64,000 nt of DNA, taken from contig NZ_CP104011.1 in NCBI RefSeq assembly GCF_025133575.1, forward strand, positions 1,302,001-1,366,000, written 5' to 3'. Positions 18,396 through 26,393 of the stretch are shown here, in pieces (positions within the stretch are counted from its first letter, which is position 1; each line of letters begins with the position of its first letter). The translations under genes were made by a program, and so were the position numbers. The stretch is from Pseudomonas sp. GCEP-101. Lineage in GTDB: Bacteria; Pseudomonadota; Gammaproteobacteria; Pseudomonadales; Pseudomonadaceae. The notes below the pieces were generated by a model that did not search any database, was not told the origin of the DNA, and saw only the letters and a list, made by a program, of their open reading frames with translations.

Positions 18396-18416
18396 AGCGC
18401 CTGCAAGGCGCTTTTC
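18396..18416 (+). terminator. Possible rho-independent terminator on the hutH side
   Basis: AGCGCC-TGCAA-GGCGCT is followed by a short run of T. It faces plus-strand transcription coming from hutH and the hairpin element. Confidence 0.55.
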
Positions 18417-18424
18417 ACACAAAC

Positions 18425-18453
18425 GAAAAGGGCGCCCCGAAGGCGCCCTTTTC
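18425..18453. terminator. Bidirectional terminator at the hutD end
   Basis: GAAAAGGGCGCC and GGCGCCCTTTTC form a 12-bp stem around CCGAA, with A-run and T-run on either side. It sits four bases beyond the hutD stop and serves both the minus-strand hutCD unit and plus-strand transcripts. Confidence 0.85.
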
Positions 18454-18456
18454 TAT

Positions 18457-19047
18457 TCAGCGTGGCTCAAGCTCGATCACGCAGATGTCCGCCCTACCCT
18501 TCACCGTCAGCCGCCACTCGCGCAGCGCGCCGTCGCCTTCGGCGATCAGCGTGTCATGCAGCCCCAGCACCCCACGGGCGTCACCGCCCCATCCCACATG
18601 GATGCCCTCGCCCGCGCTGAACAGCAGCACCGTCGATGCGCTGCTGAAGAAGTGCGCGGCACCCTCCAGCGCCAGCCATTGCAGCCGCGCCCGGTAGCGA
18701 GCGGGCGAATAGATCAGGTTGAAGTCGCGGATCGCGCCGCCCAGCAAGGTGCACTCCACCACACTGGCGCCATCGAAGGCGAAGGCGTCGAGTGCGCGCA
18801 GGTCCCGGGAATCGGCGCCCTCCACGTTCAGGCGCATGCCCTCGCCTTCCAGCACGCTGATCACGCGCTGGTAGCCGGTGAACGCGGAGAACGGCCCCGG
18901 TGCGCCGACATCGGCGATGGACACCCGCCAGCCGAAGCCTTCCAGGCCATCGCCGGCGTCGCGGACGATCTCGCGGGTGGTGCCCGCGCCGTTCTTCCAG
19001 GGCATCGCCGGGTAGTCGGCGGCGCGCAGCAGCGTTACATCGGTCAT
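18457..19047 (-). CDS. hutD: HutD family protein
   Basis: A 196-residue HutD/Ves family protein with a bicupin-like fold. The family N-terminus YPAMPWKNGAGTTREI near residue 15 and the internal GFGWRVSIADVGAPGPFSAF near residue 40 are clear. In P. fluorescens hutD affects fitness on histidine and is proposed to set an upper limit on hut activity, perhaps by binding a pathway intermediate. Its molecular role is not firmly known. ATG 19047 overlaps the hutC stop by four bases, so it is co-translated with the repressor. Confidence 0.88.
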   Translation of the reverse strand: MTDVTLLRAADYPAMPWKNGAGTTREIVRDAGDGLEGFGWRVSIADVGAPGPFSAFTGYQRVISVLEGEGMRLNVEGADSRDLRALDAFAFDGASVVECTLLGGAIRDFNLIYSPARYRARLQWLALEGAAHFFSSASTVLLFSAGEGIHVGWGGDARGVLGLHDTLIAEGDGALREWRLTVKGRADICVIELEPR

Positions 19048-19811
19048 GAGCTGAAACGTCCTTCCAGGCGGTAGCGCGAGCCCGGATACAACAGGCGCGC
19101 GCTGGTGACGGTGTTGCGCCCCGACCAGGTGCGCCGGCGAATCAGCAGGCACGGCTCGTGACGGTCGACGGACAGCAGCTTGCATTCCTCGGGGGTGGGC
19201 AGCACCGCCTCGACCACGTGCTCGCCCTCGCTCAACGGAGCAACCTGGGTGAGGTAGGCGAACGGCGTCTGCCCGGTGAAATCCTGCTTCAGGTAATCCG
19301 GCGCCACGGCCGCATTCACGTAGCGGTCTTCGATCTGCACCGGGATATCGTTCTCGTAGTGCACGATCACCGAGTGGAAGATGCGCTGGCCTTCGCGCAC
19401 GTCCAGCGCCAGGGCGCGTTCGGCACTGGCCAGTTCCTCCAGCAGGCTGATCACTACCAGATGATGCTTGTGCCCGCGGGCGGTGATTTCCTCGGCGATG
19501 TTCTGCACCTGGAACAGCGCCGACTGGCCCTTGGGCTCGGCGACGAAGGTGCCCACGCCCTGCATGCGCACCAGCAGGCCGTCGGCGGTCAGCTCGCGCA
19601 GGGCGCGGTTGATGGTCATGCGGCTGACGCCCAGTTCATCCACCAGCTCCGCTTCGGACGGCACGCGATGGTGCGGCGGCCAGGTACCGGACTGGATCTG
19701 CTGGACGATCAGCTGCTTGACGCGGGCGTACAGCGGCGCGGGAATTTCCCCCATCTGCGCGGCGAGCGACGAACCCTCGGCGGGCTGGGTTGGCGTGGGC
19801 GATGCGGGCAC
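19044..19811 (-). CDS. hutC: Histidine utilisation repressor
   Basis: A 255-residue GntR/HutC-family regulator: winged helix at residues about 20-90 (VPSEAELVDELGVSRMTINR, GVGTFVAEP), then a UTRA effector domain to the C-terminus (LLIRRRTWSGRN). The GTG at 19811 is chosen because AAGGAG lies six bases upstream and the resulting N-terminus aligns with P. putida HutC; the in-frame extension to 19958 would cross the hutF operator. HutC binds TGTA-N2-TACA palindromes and is released by urocanate; three good sites are in this window. Coupled to hutD and divergent from hutF. Confidence 0.93.
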   Translation of the reverse strand: MPASPTPTQPAEGSSLAAQMGEIPAPLYARVKQLIVQQIQSGTWPPHHRVPSEAELVDELGVSRMTINRALRELTADGLLVRMQGVGTFVAEPKGQSALFQVQNIAEEITARGHKHHLVVISLLEELASAERALALDVREGQRIFHSVIVHYENDIPVQIEDRYVNAAVAPDYLKQDFTGQTPFAYLTQVAPLSEGEHVVEAVLPTPEECKLLSVDRHEPCLLIRRRTWSGRNTVTSARLLYPGSRYRLEGRFSS

Positions 19812-19860
19812 GGGAAACTCCTTGTCGTGGCGACGGTGCGAAGCGACCAATCTGACTCCG

Positions 19861-19887
19861 GCATGTACCGGAATCGACCGGTGCATA
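19861..19887. promoter_or_regulatory. Imperfect palindrome in the hutC leader
   Basis: GCATGTACCGG (19861-19871) and CCGGTGCATAC (19877-19887) are inverse copies at 9 of 11 positions. It lies between the hutC start and the hutF operator. It does not match the HutC core exactly and could be an extra operator or an mRNA hairpin. Confidence 0.35.
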
Positions 19888-19920
19888 CAAGTCCTCTGAC
19901 GACCGCCGGGTGCCTTGCAG

Positions 19921-19949
19921 TTTACGGGCTCGGCAAACGTCTGTATATG
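19921..19949 (+). promoter_or_regulatory. Possible sigma-70 promoter of hutF
   Basis: TTTACG at 19921-19926 and TATATG at 19944-19949 are separated by 17 bases. The -10 region overlaps the HutC palindrome, so repression by occlusion would be expected. No -24/-12 element was found here, unlike at hutU and hutH. Confidence 0.45.
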
Positions 19950-19959
19950 TATATACAAA
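19946..19959. promoter_or_regulatory. HutC operator between hutC and hutF
   Basis: TGTA-TA-TACA at 19948-19957 is the exact HutC core, preceded by another TGTATA block (19942-19947). It is placed to control the divergent hutF and hutCD transcripts, including hutC autoregulation. Confidence 0.8.
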
Positions 19960-19987
19960 TTCCAAGAAACCCGCGAGGCCTCTGCGC

Positions 19988-21352
19988 ATGTCCGTCCTGT
20001 TCGCCGAATCCGCCCTGCTGCCCTCCGGCTGGGCGCGCAATGTCCGCTTCGAGATCGATGCCGACGGCCTGTTCACCGCGATCACCCCGGACGCCAGCGC
20101 GGAGGGCGCCGAGCGCGTTGCCGGGCCGCTGCTGGCCGGCATGCCGAACCTGCATTCGCACGCCTTCCAGCGTGCCATGGCGGGGCTGGCGGAAGTCGCC
20201 GGCAACCCCAACGACAGCTTCTGGACCTGGCGCGACCTGATGTATCGCCTGGTCGGGCGTCTGTCGCCCGAGCAGGTCGGCGTCATCGCCCGCCAGCTGT
20301 ACATCGAGATGCTCAAGGCCGGCTACACCGGCGTCGCGGAATTCCACTACGTGCACCACGACGTCGACGGCAAGCCCTACGCCAACCCCGCAGAGCTGGC
20401 CCTGCGCGTGAGCCAGGCGGCCTCGGAGGCCGGCATCGGCCTGACCCTGCTGCCGGTGCTCTACTCCCACGCCGGCTTCGGCGGCCAGGCGCCCAGCGAC
20501 GGCCAGCGCCGCTTCATCAACAGCACCGGCAACTACCTGAAACTGATCGACGGCCTGCGCCAGCACCTGGCGACCCAGCCGCAGCAGAGCCTCGGCCTGT
20601 GCTTCCACTCCCTGCGCGCCGTGACGCCGCAGCAGATCGCCGAAGTGCTGGCCGCCGATGGCAGCGGCTGCCCGGTGCACATCCACATCGCCGAACAGCA
20701 GAAGGAGGTGGACGACTGCCTGGCCTGGAGTGGCCGCCGCCCGCTGCAATGGCTGTACGAGAACGTCGCGGTGGACGAGCGCTGGTGCCTGGTCCACGCC
20801 ACGCATGCCGAGCCCGATGAAGTCACCGCCATGGCCCGCAGCGGCGCGGTGGCCGGCCTCTGCCTGACCACCGAGGCGAACCTGGGCGACGGCATCTTCC
20901 CCGCCGTGGACTATCTCGCCCAGCACGGCCGTTTCGGCATCGGCTCCGATAGCCACGTGTCGCTCAGCGTGGTCGAGGAACTGCGCTGGCTGGAGTACGG
21001 CCAGCGCCTGCGCGACCAGCGCCGCAACCGCCTATACGGCCAGGACCAGCCGATGGTCGGCCGCACCCTGTTCGACGCTGCACTGAGCGGCGGCGCCCAG
21101 GCCCTTGGCCAACCCAGTGGCGAGCTCGCGGTGGGCAAGCGCGCCGACCTGCTGGTGCTCGATGGCGGCGACCCGTACCTGCAGACCGCCCGCGCCGACG
21201 CCATCCTCAACCGCTGGCTGTTCGCCGGCGGCGATCGCCAGGTGCGCGATGTGATGGTGGCCGGGCGCTGGCGCGTGCGCGGCGGCCGGCATGCGCTGGA
21301 AGAACAGAGCGCCCGCGAGTTCGCTGGCGTTCTCCACGAACTACTGGGCTGA
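19988..21352 (+). CDS. hutF: N-formimino-L-glutamate deiminase
   Basis: A 454-residue amidohydrolase that deiminates formiminoglutamate to N-formylglutamate and ammonia, the step that defines the five-step pathway used with HutG. The metal ligands are visible in MPNLHSHAFQRAM near residue 55, HIHIAEQQ near residue 233, VHATHAE near residue 267, and GSDSH near residue 318. ATG 19988 gives the family N-terminus; the in-frame extension to 19910 would run across the HutC operator. Followed by a repeat and REPIN and a strong bidirectional terminator. Confidence 0.93.
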   Translation: MSVLFAESALLPSGWARNVRFEIDADGLFTAITPDASAEGAERVAGPLLAGMPNLHSHAFQRAMAGLAEVAGNPNDSFWTWRDLMYRLVGRLSPEQVGVIARQLYIEMLKAGYTGVAEFHYVHHDVDGKPYANPAELALRVSQAASEAGIGLTLLPVLYSHAGFGGQAPSDGQRRFINSTGNYLKLIDGLRQHLATQPQQSLGLCFHSLRAVTPQQIAEVLAADGSGCPVHIHIAEQQKEVDDCLAWSGRRPLQWLYENVAVDERWCLVHATHAEPDEVTAMARSGAVAGLCLTTEANLGDGIFPAVDYLAQHGRFGIGSDSHVSLSVVEELRWLEYGQRLRDQRRNRLYGQDQPMVGRTLFDAALSGGAQALGQPSGELAVGKRADLLVLDGGDPYLQTARADAILNRWLFAGGDRQVRDVMVAGRWRVRGGRHALEEQSAREFAGVLHELLG

Positions 21353-21364
21353 CCCGAACGCCTT

Positions 21365-21448
21365 TGTAGGAAGGCGTGGAGCGCAGCGATACCCATCGAT
21401 AGCCCAGCGCCGACAGCATGGGTATCGCTGCGCTCCACCCATCCTACG
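21365..21448. repeat. Inverted repeat of the GGAGCGCAGCGATACCCAT type
   Basis: GTAGGA...GTGGAGCGCAGCGATACCCAT (from 21366) is mirrored by ATGGGTATCGCTGCGCTC-CACCCATCCTAC. A related copy lies at 55119-55206. It is a second dispersed hairpin family distinct from the REPINs. Confidence 0.75.
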
Positions 21449-21460
21449 TCTGGCCTCTCC

Positions 21461-21532
21461 CTGTAGGAGCGAGCTTGCTCGCGAACCTGCACGACACGGA
21501 GCTATGCGGTTCGCGAGCAAGCTCGCTCCTAC
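21461..21532. repeat. REPIN downstream of hutF
   Basis: Two perfect REP arms in inverted orientation around a 25-base centre. It lies directly after the other inverted repeat and before the terminator, so three hairpin elements are stacked in 236 bp. Confidence 0.85.
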
Positions 21533-21559
21533 GAAAAGCACTCGAAACATGCCCCCATG

Positions 21560-21586
21560 AAAAAAACGCCCCTCGGGGCGTTTTTT
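21560..21586. terminator. Bidirectional terminator between hutF and blc
   Basis: AAAAAACGCCCC-TC-GGGGCGTTTTTT forms a strong hairpin with U-tracts on both strands. It separates the convergent hutF and blc genes. Confidence 0.93.
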
Positions 21587-21588
21587 CG

Positions 21589-22164
21589 TCAGGGCGCGGT
21601 CGTCGTCTTCCCAGACCGCCAGATCAGGTCGTCGGTCTGGTAGCCGCGTTCGTGGGCCAGCTCGAGCAATTTCAGGCGGGTGGCATCGGGCACCACGGGC
21701 TGGCGCGAGAGCAGCCAGAGGTATTCGCGGTTGGGGTTGCCCACCAGCGCGGTCTGGTAGTCATCGTCGACGTAGAGCACCCAGTAGTCGCCCTTGGCCA
21801 GGCCCGGGAAGATCCGCGAGAAGGTGTTGTCGAAGCGCACCCAGAGCTTGTCCGTGCGGCCCGGCACCTGCGCTTCGGCGCGGCCAGTGGCCTGGTCCCA
21901 TTCGCCGTCTTTGGTCAGGCAGCGGTTGGTCACCGCGATGCTGCTGTCTTCCTGCAGGCGGTAGCGGGCTTCGGATTGCGCGCACTGGCGCTGGAAGAAC
22001 ATCGGCTTGCGCGCCAGCTCGTACCAGGTCCCCTCGTACCGCTTGAGGTCGACCTGCACGGTCTGCGGCGGTTGCTGGGCAGACCCCGCGCAACCGCCAA
22101 GAACCCCGAGGCAGACCAGCCAGCTCATGGATCGAGAGATGGATCGAGGGATGAGTCGACGCAT
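21589..22164 (-). CDS. blc: Outer membrane lipocalin lipoprotein
   Basis: A 191-residue bacterial lipocalin. The lipobox LGGC (Cys at residue 25) follows a signal peptide. The first lipocalin structurally conserved region is GTWYELARKPMFFQRQC (the G-x-W motif, near residue 45), and the second is KGDYWVLYVDDDYQTALVG with the TDxxY-like turn. Blc proteins bind lysophospholipids or fatty acids at the outer membrane under envelope stress. An alternative downstream Met exists in the signal region, so the exact N-terminus is uncertain by a few residues. Confidence 0.88.
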   Translation of the reverse strand: MRRLIPRSISRSMSWLVCLGVLGGCAGSAQQPPQTVQVDLKRYEGTWYELARKPMFFQRQCAQSEARYRLQEDSSIAVTNRCLTKDGEWDQATGRAEAQVPGRTDKLWVRFDNTFSRIFPGLAKGDYWVLYVDDDYQTALVGNPNREYLWLLSRQPVVPDATRLKLLELAHERGYQTDDLIWRSGKTTTAP

Positions 22165-22200
22165 TCGCTTCTCCTTGGCCGCCGGCTTCGCCCAAGATGC

Positions 22201-22455
22201 TTACTTCAGACCCTGGGCGGAGAACAGCAGCACTTTGTCGCCAGCGTACTGGATGCTGATGAAGGCCTTTTCGTCACCCCAGGTGCAGCTGGAAACGCCC
22301 AGTGCGCCGGAGCATTCGGCGGGTTTGCCGAGCAGGCCTTCGACCTCGGCCTTGCTCATGCCGGTTTTGATCTTGGAATAGTTCTCCTGGTTCACTTTGC
22401 TGCAAGCGGCCAGGACGACACAGAACGCGACGAGCGCGAGGCGGCGGAAGGACAT
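22201..22455 (-). CDS. Small lipoprotein with a BamE/SmpA-like repeat
   Basis: An 84-residue protein with a lipobox LAAC (Cys18) and a short mature domain: NYSKIKTGMSKAEVEGLLGKP, then SCTWGDEKAFISIQYAGDKV. The TGMSKAEVEGLLGKP pattern is that of DUF3862/SmpA-BamE-like domains, which bind other envelope proteins. ATG 22455 is chosen over 22467 because GGAG lies about seven bases before it. Two extra cysteines in the mature part (AECSG, SSCTW) may form a disulphide. Its function is unknown. Confidence 0.75.
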   Translation of the reverse strand: MSFRRLALVAFCVVLAACSKVNQENYSKIKTGMSKAEVEGLLGKPAECSGALGVSSCTWGDEKAFISIQYAGDKVLLFSAQGLK

Positions 22456-22529
22456 CGACGACTCCATGGTTTTGGGGGACAGGCCAACAAGCTTGGCACA
22501 GGGCGGCCGGTTCGGCCGCCGGGTTGGAG

Positions 22530-23135
22530 TCAGAAACGTGAGCCAGGTTCCGTGAGGAACGTCGCTTCTTCGGCGGTGGATTCGCGGCCGAGGATGGCGT
22601 TGCGATGGGGGAAGCGGCCAAAGCGCTCGACCACCACCTGGTGCTTGCGCGCGTAGGCGAGGTAGCCGGCGAACAGCACCTTCTCGCTCTCGCTGGCCTC
22701 GGCCTGCAACTGCTCGAACAGGCGCACCGCCTCGTTCTGGCTGGCCAGGTCCTCGGCGTGCTCCAGCACGAGGTAGACGAACACCCGCTCGATGCGCGGC
22801 AACTGGCGGTCGAAACCGGCCTCCAGGCCCCGGCGCACCAGTTGCTGGGCGCGGGCGTCACCGGCATAGGCGCGCGGGCAATCGCGGAAGACCATGCGCG
22901 GCAGCTGGTCCAGCAGCAGGATCAGCGCCAGCCAGCTCTGCGGCTCGCGCTCCCACGCCTGCAAACCACCGTCCAGGGCCTGGCGCACCAGGCCGCCGAA
23001 ACGGTTCTCCGAGTCCACGTCCTGGCAGGCGCTCTTGCCGAACCACAGCGCATTGCGCTGGGCGGCGACCTCGTTGGCATCCAGTGCGCTACCGAACCAC
23101 CAGTCGAGCAGGCTCTGCCAGGGCGCGGTGCTCAT
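22530..23135 (-). CDS. DUF924 family protein
   Basis: A 201-residue all-helical protein of the DUF924 family. Signature pieces are LLDWWFG at the N-terminus, LALILLLDQLPRMVFRD near residue 70, ERVFVYLVLEHAED near residue 115, and ERFGRFPHRNAILGRES near residue 170. The predicted fold is tetratricopeptide-like; the biochemical role is unknown. Its start overlaps the fbp stop by one base (TGATG), so it is translated from the fbp message. Confidence 0.85.
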   Translation of the reverse strand: MSTAPWQSLLDWWFGSALDANEVAAQRNALWFGKSACQDVDSENRFGGLVRQALDGGLQAWEREPQSWLALILLLDQLPRMVFRDCPRAYAGDARAQQLVRRGLEAGFDRQLPRIERVFVYLVLEHAEDLASQNEAVRLFEQLQAEASESEKVLFAGYLAYARKHQVVVERFGRFPHRNAILGRESTAEEATFLTEPGSRF

Positions 23136-24148
23136 CAGCCCTCCTGGTGGTAGGCGGTGGCGCGTTCGACTTCTTCCTTCGAGCCCAGGAACACCGCGAC
23201 GCGCTGGTGCAGGTTTTCCGGCTTGATGTCGAGGATGCGCTGGTGGCCGTTGGTGGCGGCGCCGCCGGCCTGCTCGATGATGAAGGACATCGGGTTGGCT
23301 TCGTACATCAGGCGCAGCTTGCCGGGCTTCTCCGGCTCGCGGGAATCGCGCGGGTACATGAACACGCCACCGCGGGTCAGGATGCGGTGCACGTCGGCCA
23401 CCATGGAGGCGATCCAGCGCATGTTGTAGTTCTTGCCCAGCGGGCCTTCCTTGCCGGCCAGCAGTTCGCTGACGTAACGCTTCACCGGGGCTTCCCAGTG
23501 GCGCTCGTTGGACATGTTGATGGCGAATTCGGCGGTGCTGGTCGGAACGGTGATGTTCTCGTGGGTCAGCACGAAGCTGCCCAGCTCGCGGTCCAGGGTG
23601 AAGCCCTTCACGCCGTTGCCCAGGGTCAGGATGAGCATGGTCTGCGGGCCGTAGATGGCGTAGCCAGCGGCGACCTGGGTGGTGCCCGGCTGGAGGAAGG
23701 CTTCCTCGCGCAGGCTGTCATTCTGGCTCAGGTACTCGGTGGGGCAGCGCAGCACGGAGAAGATGGTGCCGACCGAGACGTTGACGTCGATGTTGGAGGA
23801 GCCGTCCAGCGGGTCGAAGACCAGCAGGTAGGCGCCCTTGGGGTACTTGCCGGGGATCTGGTAGGGATGGTCCATCTCCTCGGAGGCCATGCCGGCCAGG
23901 TTGCCGGCCCACTCGTTGGCTTCCAGGAGGATCTCGTTGGAGATCACGTCCAGCTTCTTCTGCACTTCGCCCTGCACGTTCTCGGTGCCCATGCTGCCCA
24001 GTACGCCGCCGAGGGCGCCCTTGGAGACGGCGTGGCTGATTTCCTTGCAGGCACGCGCTACCACCTCGACGAGGAAGCGCAGGTCGGCCGGGGTGTTGTG
24101 ACTGCGGGTCTGCTCGATCAGGTAGCGGCTCAGGGTAACGCGGGACAT
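23135..24148 (-). CDS. fbp: Fructose-1,6-bisphosphatase class I
   Basis: A 337-residue class I fructose-1,6-bisphosphatase, the gluconeogenic phosphatase hydrolysing fructose 1,6-bisphosphate to fructose 6-phosphate. The metal-binding [14 protein letters not shown] motif is near residue 117, with the upstream catalytic glutamates in [19 protein letters not shown] and the substrate-loop MRWIASMV are also present. Length and order match the bacterial enzyme. It is co-transcribed with the DUF924 gene. It fits growth on histidine and other gluconeogenic carbon. Confidence 0.94.
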   Translation of the reverse strand: MSRVTLSRYLIEQTRSHNTPADLRFLVEVVARACKEISHAVSKGALGGVLGSMGTENVQGEVQKKLDVISNEILLEANEWAGNLAGMASEEMDHPYQIPGKYPKGAYLLVFDPLDGSSNIDVNVSVGTIFSVLRCPTEYLSQNDSLREEAFLQPGTTQVAAGYAIYGPQTMLILTLGNGVKGFTLDRELGSFVLTHENITVPTSTAEFAINMSNERHWEAPVKRYVSELLAGKEGPLGKNYNMRWIASMVADVHRILTRGGVFMYPRDSREPEKPGKLRLMYEANPMSFIIEQAGGAATNGHQRILDIKPENLHQRVAVFLGSKEEVERATAYHQEG

Positions 24149-24331
24149 GGAAGGCTCCAGGGGAGAAGAAGGTAGAAAAAATCAGGGCGCATTCTAGCGT
24201 GGAAACGTCCGCGACGCCTCCTGCACGGTGGCCTCGCCGAATGCTTGGAGCCCGCCGGGCACGGGCAGTTCCCCGACGCTCATCGGCGCCGCGACCTTCA
24301 GCCGCGCAACGCAGTGCGCGCCGGAAAGAAA

Positions 24332-24365
24332 GCGGGGCGACAGCCGGACCCGGCCGTCGCCCCGC
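24332..24365 (-). terminator. Terminator of estA
   Basis: A perfect 10-bp stem, GCGGGGCGAC with GTCGCCCCGC, encloses a 14-base loop. On the minus strand it is followed by TTTCTTTCC, 18 bases beyond the estA stop. Confidence 0.7.
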
Positions 24366-24383
24366 ATCGCCTACCTGAGCCGA

Positions 24384-26291
24384 TCAGAAGTCCAGGCTCA
24401 ACGCCAGGTTCACGCCCTGGGCCAGGTCGTCGCTGCTGCGGTGCGCGCTGTAGCCGCCGCGCAGCGACAGCTCCGGAGTCAGCTTCTGGGCGAAGCCGAT
24501 GGTGGCGCGCTGCAGGTGGCTCTGCGGGGTATAGCCCTGCAGGCTGAAGCCGATGTCCGGCAGGCTGGTGAAGTTCATCCCGACATTCTGCGTGTCGTCG
24601 GCGTATTCGCGCTCCACGGCGACCTCGCCGAACAGCTGGGTTTCCTGCGACAGGTCCAGCTTGCCCTGCAGGCCGACGCCGAGGCGACGGGAATAGCGGT
24701 TCTGCTCTTCGAAGGCCAGCGCGGTGGAGCGGCCGCTGCCCTCGTCGTAGCCATCCACTTTCACCCGCGCCCAGTCGGCGCTGACGAAGGGCGACAGGTG
24801 CCAGTTCTCGCCACCCTGGGCAATGTCGTAGCCCAGGCGACCGCTGAAGGCCAGCAGGCTGCCGTCGGTGTCGGCCTTCTCCTCGACCTCGTGGTTGATG
24901 ATGGTGAACTTGCGGTTGGCGTCCTCGAAGTCGAGCTTGCCCCCGGTCACCGACGCGTCAGCCCACCAGCGGTTCTGCTGGAACTGCACGAACAGGCTGC
25001 CCAGGTAGCTGTTCAGCCTGTAGTCGGAGTCGTCCGAGCCCAGTTCCAGCTTCTGCCGGTAGAAGCCCAGCGAGCCGCCCACGCGCCAGGCGTCGTCGAG
25101 GCGGTAGCTGGTGCCCAGGGTCAGGTTGGCGCCGTAGCCGGAACCATCGGCAGCGCTGTCCTGGTCGTCGTAGTCCAGGTGCTGGGCGCCGCCGGTGACG
25201 AAGCCGCGCCACTGGCCGGTGGCCTGCCAGTTTTCCCAGTCTGCCAGCCATTGGCTGCGCAACTGGTCCTGGTAGGCGTTGTAGCTGCCCAGGGCCATCT
25301 CCGGCAGCATCGTGGCTTCCCACGGGGCGGCGAGCACCGAGTAGGCGTAGTCGGCGATCAGGGTCTGGCCGGCGATGGTCGGGTGCACGCCATCGTTGAA
25401 GATCAGCTTGGTCGGGTCGGGGTTGCTCCCGTGGCGGCCGTACACGGCGTTCTCGGGGCAGCTGTTGCCGCTGAAGCAGGTGCCGATCAGGTTCTGGTCA
25501 GTGGCCAGGCCGTAGGCGCCCGGGTTGGCCAGCACTTCCTTGAACATCGCCGGGATGTTCAGCGGGATGACGTTGGCGTTGGAGGCCGCCAGCTGGCTGA
25601 CCAGTTCCTGGTTGAAGATGCCCGACAGCTGCGTGCCGAAGGATTGCAGCGCGGTGCCGTTGGTGGCCGGCGTCTGGCCCAGGTCGGGCAGCAGCCAGAC
25701 CATGATGTAGCGCGCACCGGCATTGTGCAGGGCGTCCACGCTGTCCACCAGGCGGCCGGCCGCGGCACGGGCCGTGGGGTCGTTGGTGATGCGCAGCTGG
25801 AGGAAGTCGTTGCCGCCGCCGGTGAGGTAGTAGAGCGCGTTCGGATCGGCGCGGTTGTTCACCAGGTAGCCGTCACGGGTGCGGCTGGTGGAGCCGGCGG
25901 TGACGACCGAGCCGCCCGGGGCGGTGATCGAATCGTAGATCTGGTCGGTGCGGTAGCCGCCGACCGCCCAGTTGTTGCCGTCCACGGTGCCGGGGACCAG
26001 CGAGGTCGAGGGGTTCAGGTCGGTGCCACCGATCCCCAGCTTGCCGCCCAGGATCATCGGCGCGGTGGGGCCGAAGATCTCGCCGCTGCCGTCCAGGTAG
26101 GTCGGGCCGACGCGGTTGGTGAAACGGGTGCTGGCGCCAGCCGGGCCGCCGGCATCGGCGAACTGGCCGGAATCGCTCAGGCTGTCGCCGAAGACGACCA
26201 GGGTGGAATACGGCGAAGGGGCTGCAAGGGCCTGTGTGGCAATGGCCATCGCGCACGCAGCCGCCAGCGGGGTGAGCGCCTTTCTGATCAT
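24384..26291 (-). CDS. estA: Outer membrane autotransporter esterase
   Basis: A 635-residue GDSL-family autotransporter close in length to P. aeruginosa EstA. A signal peptide (about 23 residues, ending TQALA) precedes the esterase passenger: block [13 protein letters not shown] with the nucleophile serine, block [11 protein letters not shown], and block [11 protein letters not shown] with Asp and His. From about residue 350 the sequence becomes a 12-stranded beta-barrel ending LALSLDF with C-terminal Phe, the insertion signal. It stays anchored at the surface and is linked to rhamnolipid production and motility in P. aeruginosa. ATG 26291 gives the signal peptide start. Confidence 0.93.
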   Translation of the reverse strand: MIRKALTPLAAACAMAIATQALAAPSPYSTLVVFGDSLSDSGQFADAGGPAGASTRFTNRVGPTYLDGSGEIFGPTAPMILGGKLGIGGTDLNPSTSLVPGTVDGNNWAVGGYRTDQIYDSITAPGGSVVTAGSTSRTRDGYLVNNRADPNALYYLTGGGNDFLQLRITNDPTARAAAGRLVDSVDALHNAGARYIMVWLLPDLGQTPATNGTALQSFGTQLSGIFNQELVSQLAASNANVIPLNIPAMFKEVLANPGAYGLATDQNLIGTCFSGNSCPENAVYGRHGSNPDPTKLIFNDGVHPTIAGQTLIADYAYSVLAAPWEATMLPEMALGSYNAYQDQLRSQWLADWENWQATGQWRGFVTGGAQHLDYDDQDSAADGSGYGANLTLGTSYRLDDAWRVGGSLGFYRQKLELGSDDSDYRLNSYLGSLFVQFQQNRWWADASVTGGKLDFEDANRKFTIINHEVEEKADTDGSLLAFSGRLGYDIAQGGENWHLSPFVSADWARVKVDGYDEGSGRSTALAFEEQNRYSRRLGVGLQGKLDLSQETQLFGEVAVEREYADDTQNVGMNFTSLPDIGFSLQGYTPQSHLQRATIGFAQKLTPELSLRGGYSAHRSSDDLAQGVNLALSLDF

Positions 26292-26393
26292 TCTGCTACT
26301 CCATGCGTTGTTGTTATTCGGGCAATCAGAAACCACAAGACAGTATCAGAATTTCTACAGGCGACACCCCTATCGTGCGGCGATCCGCGGCGA

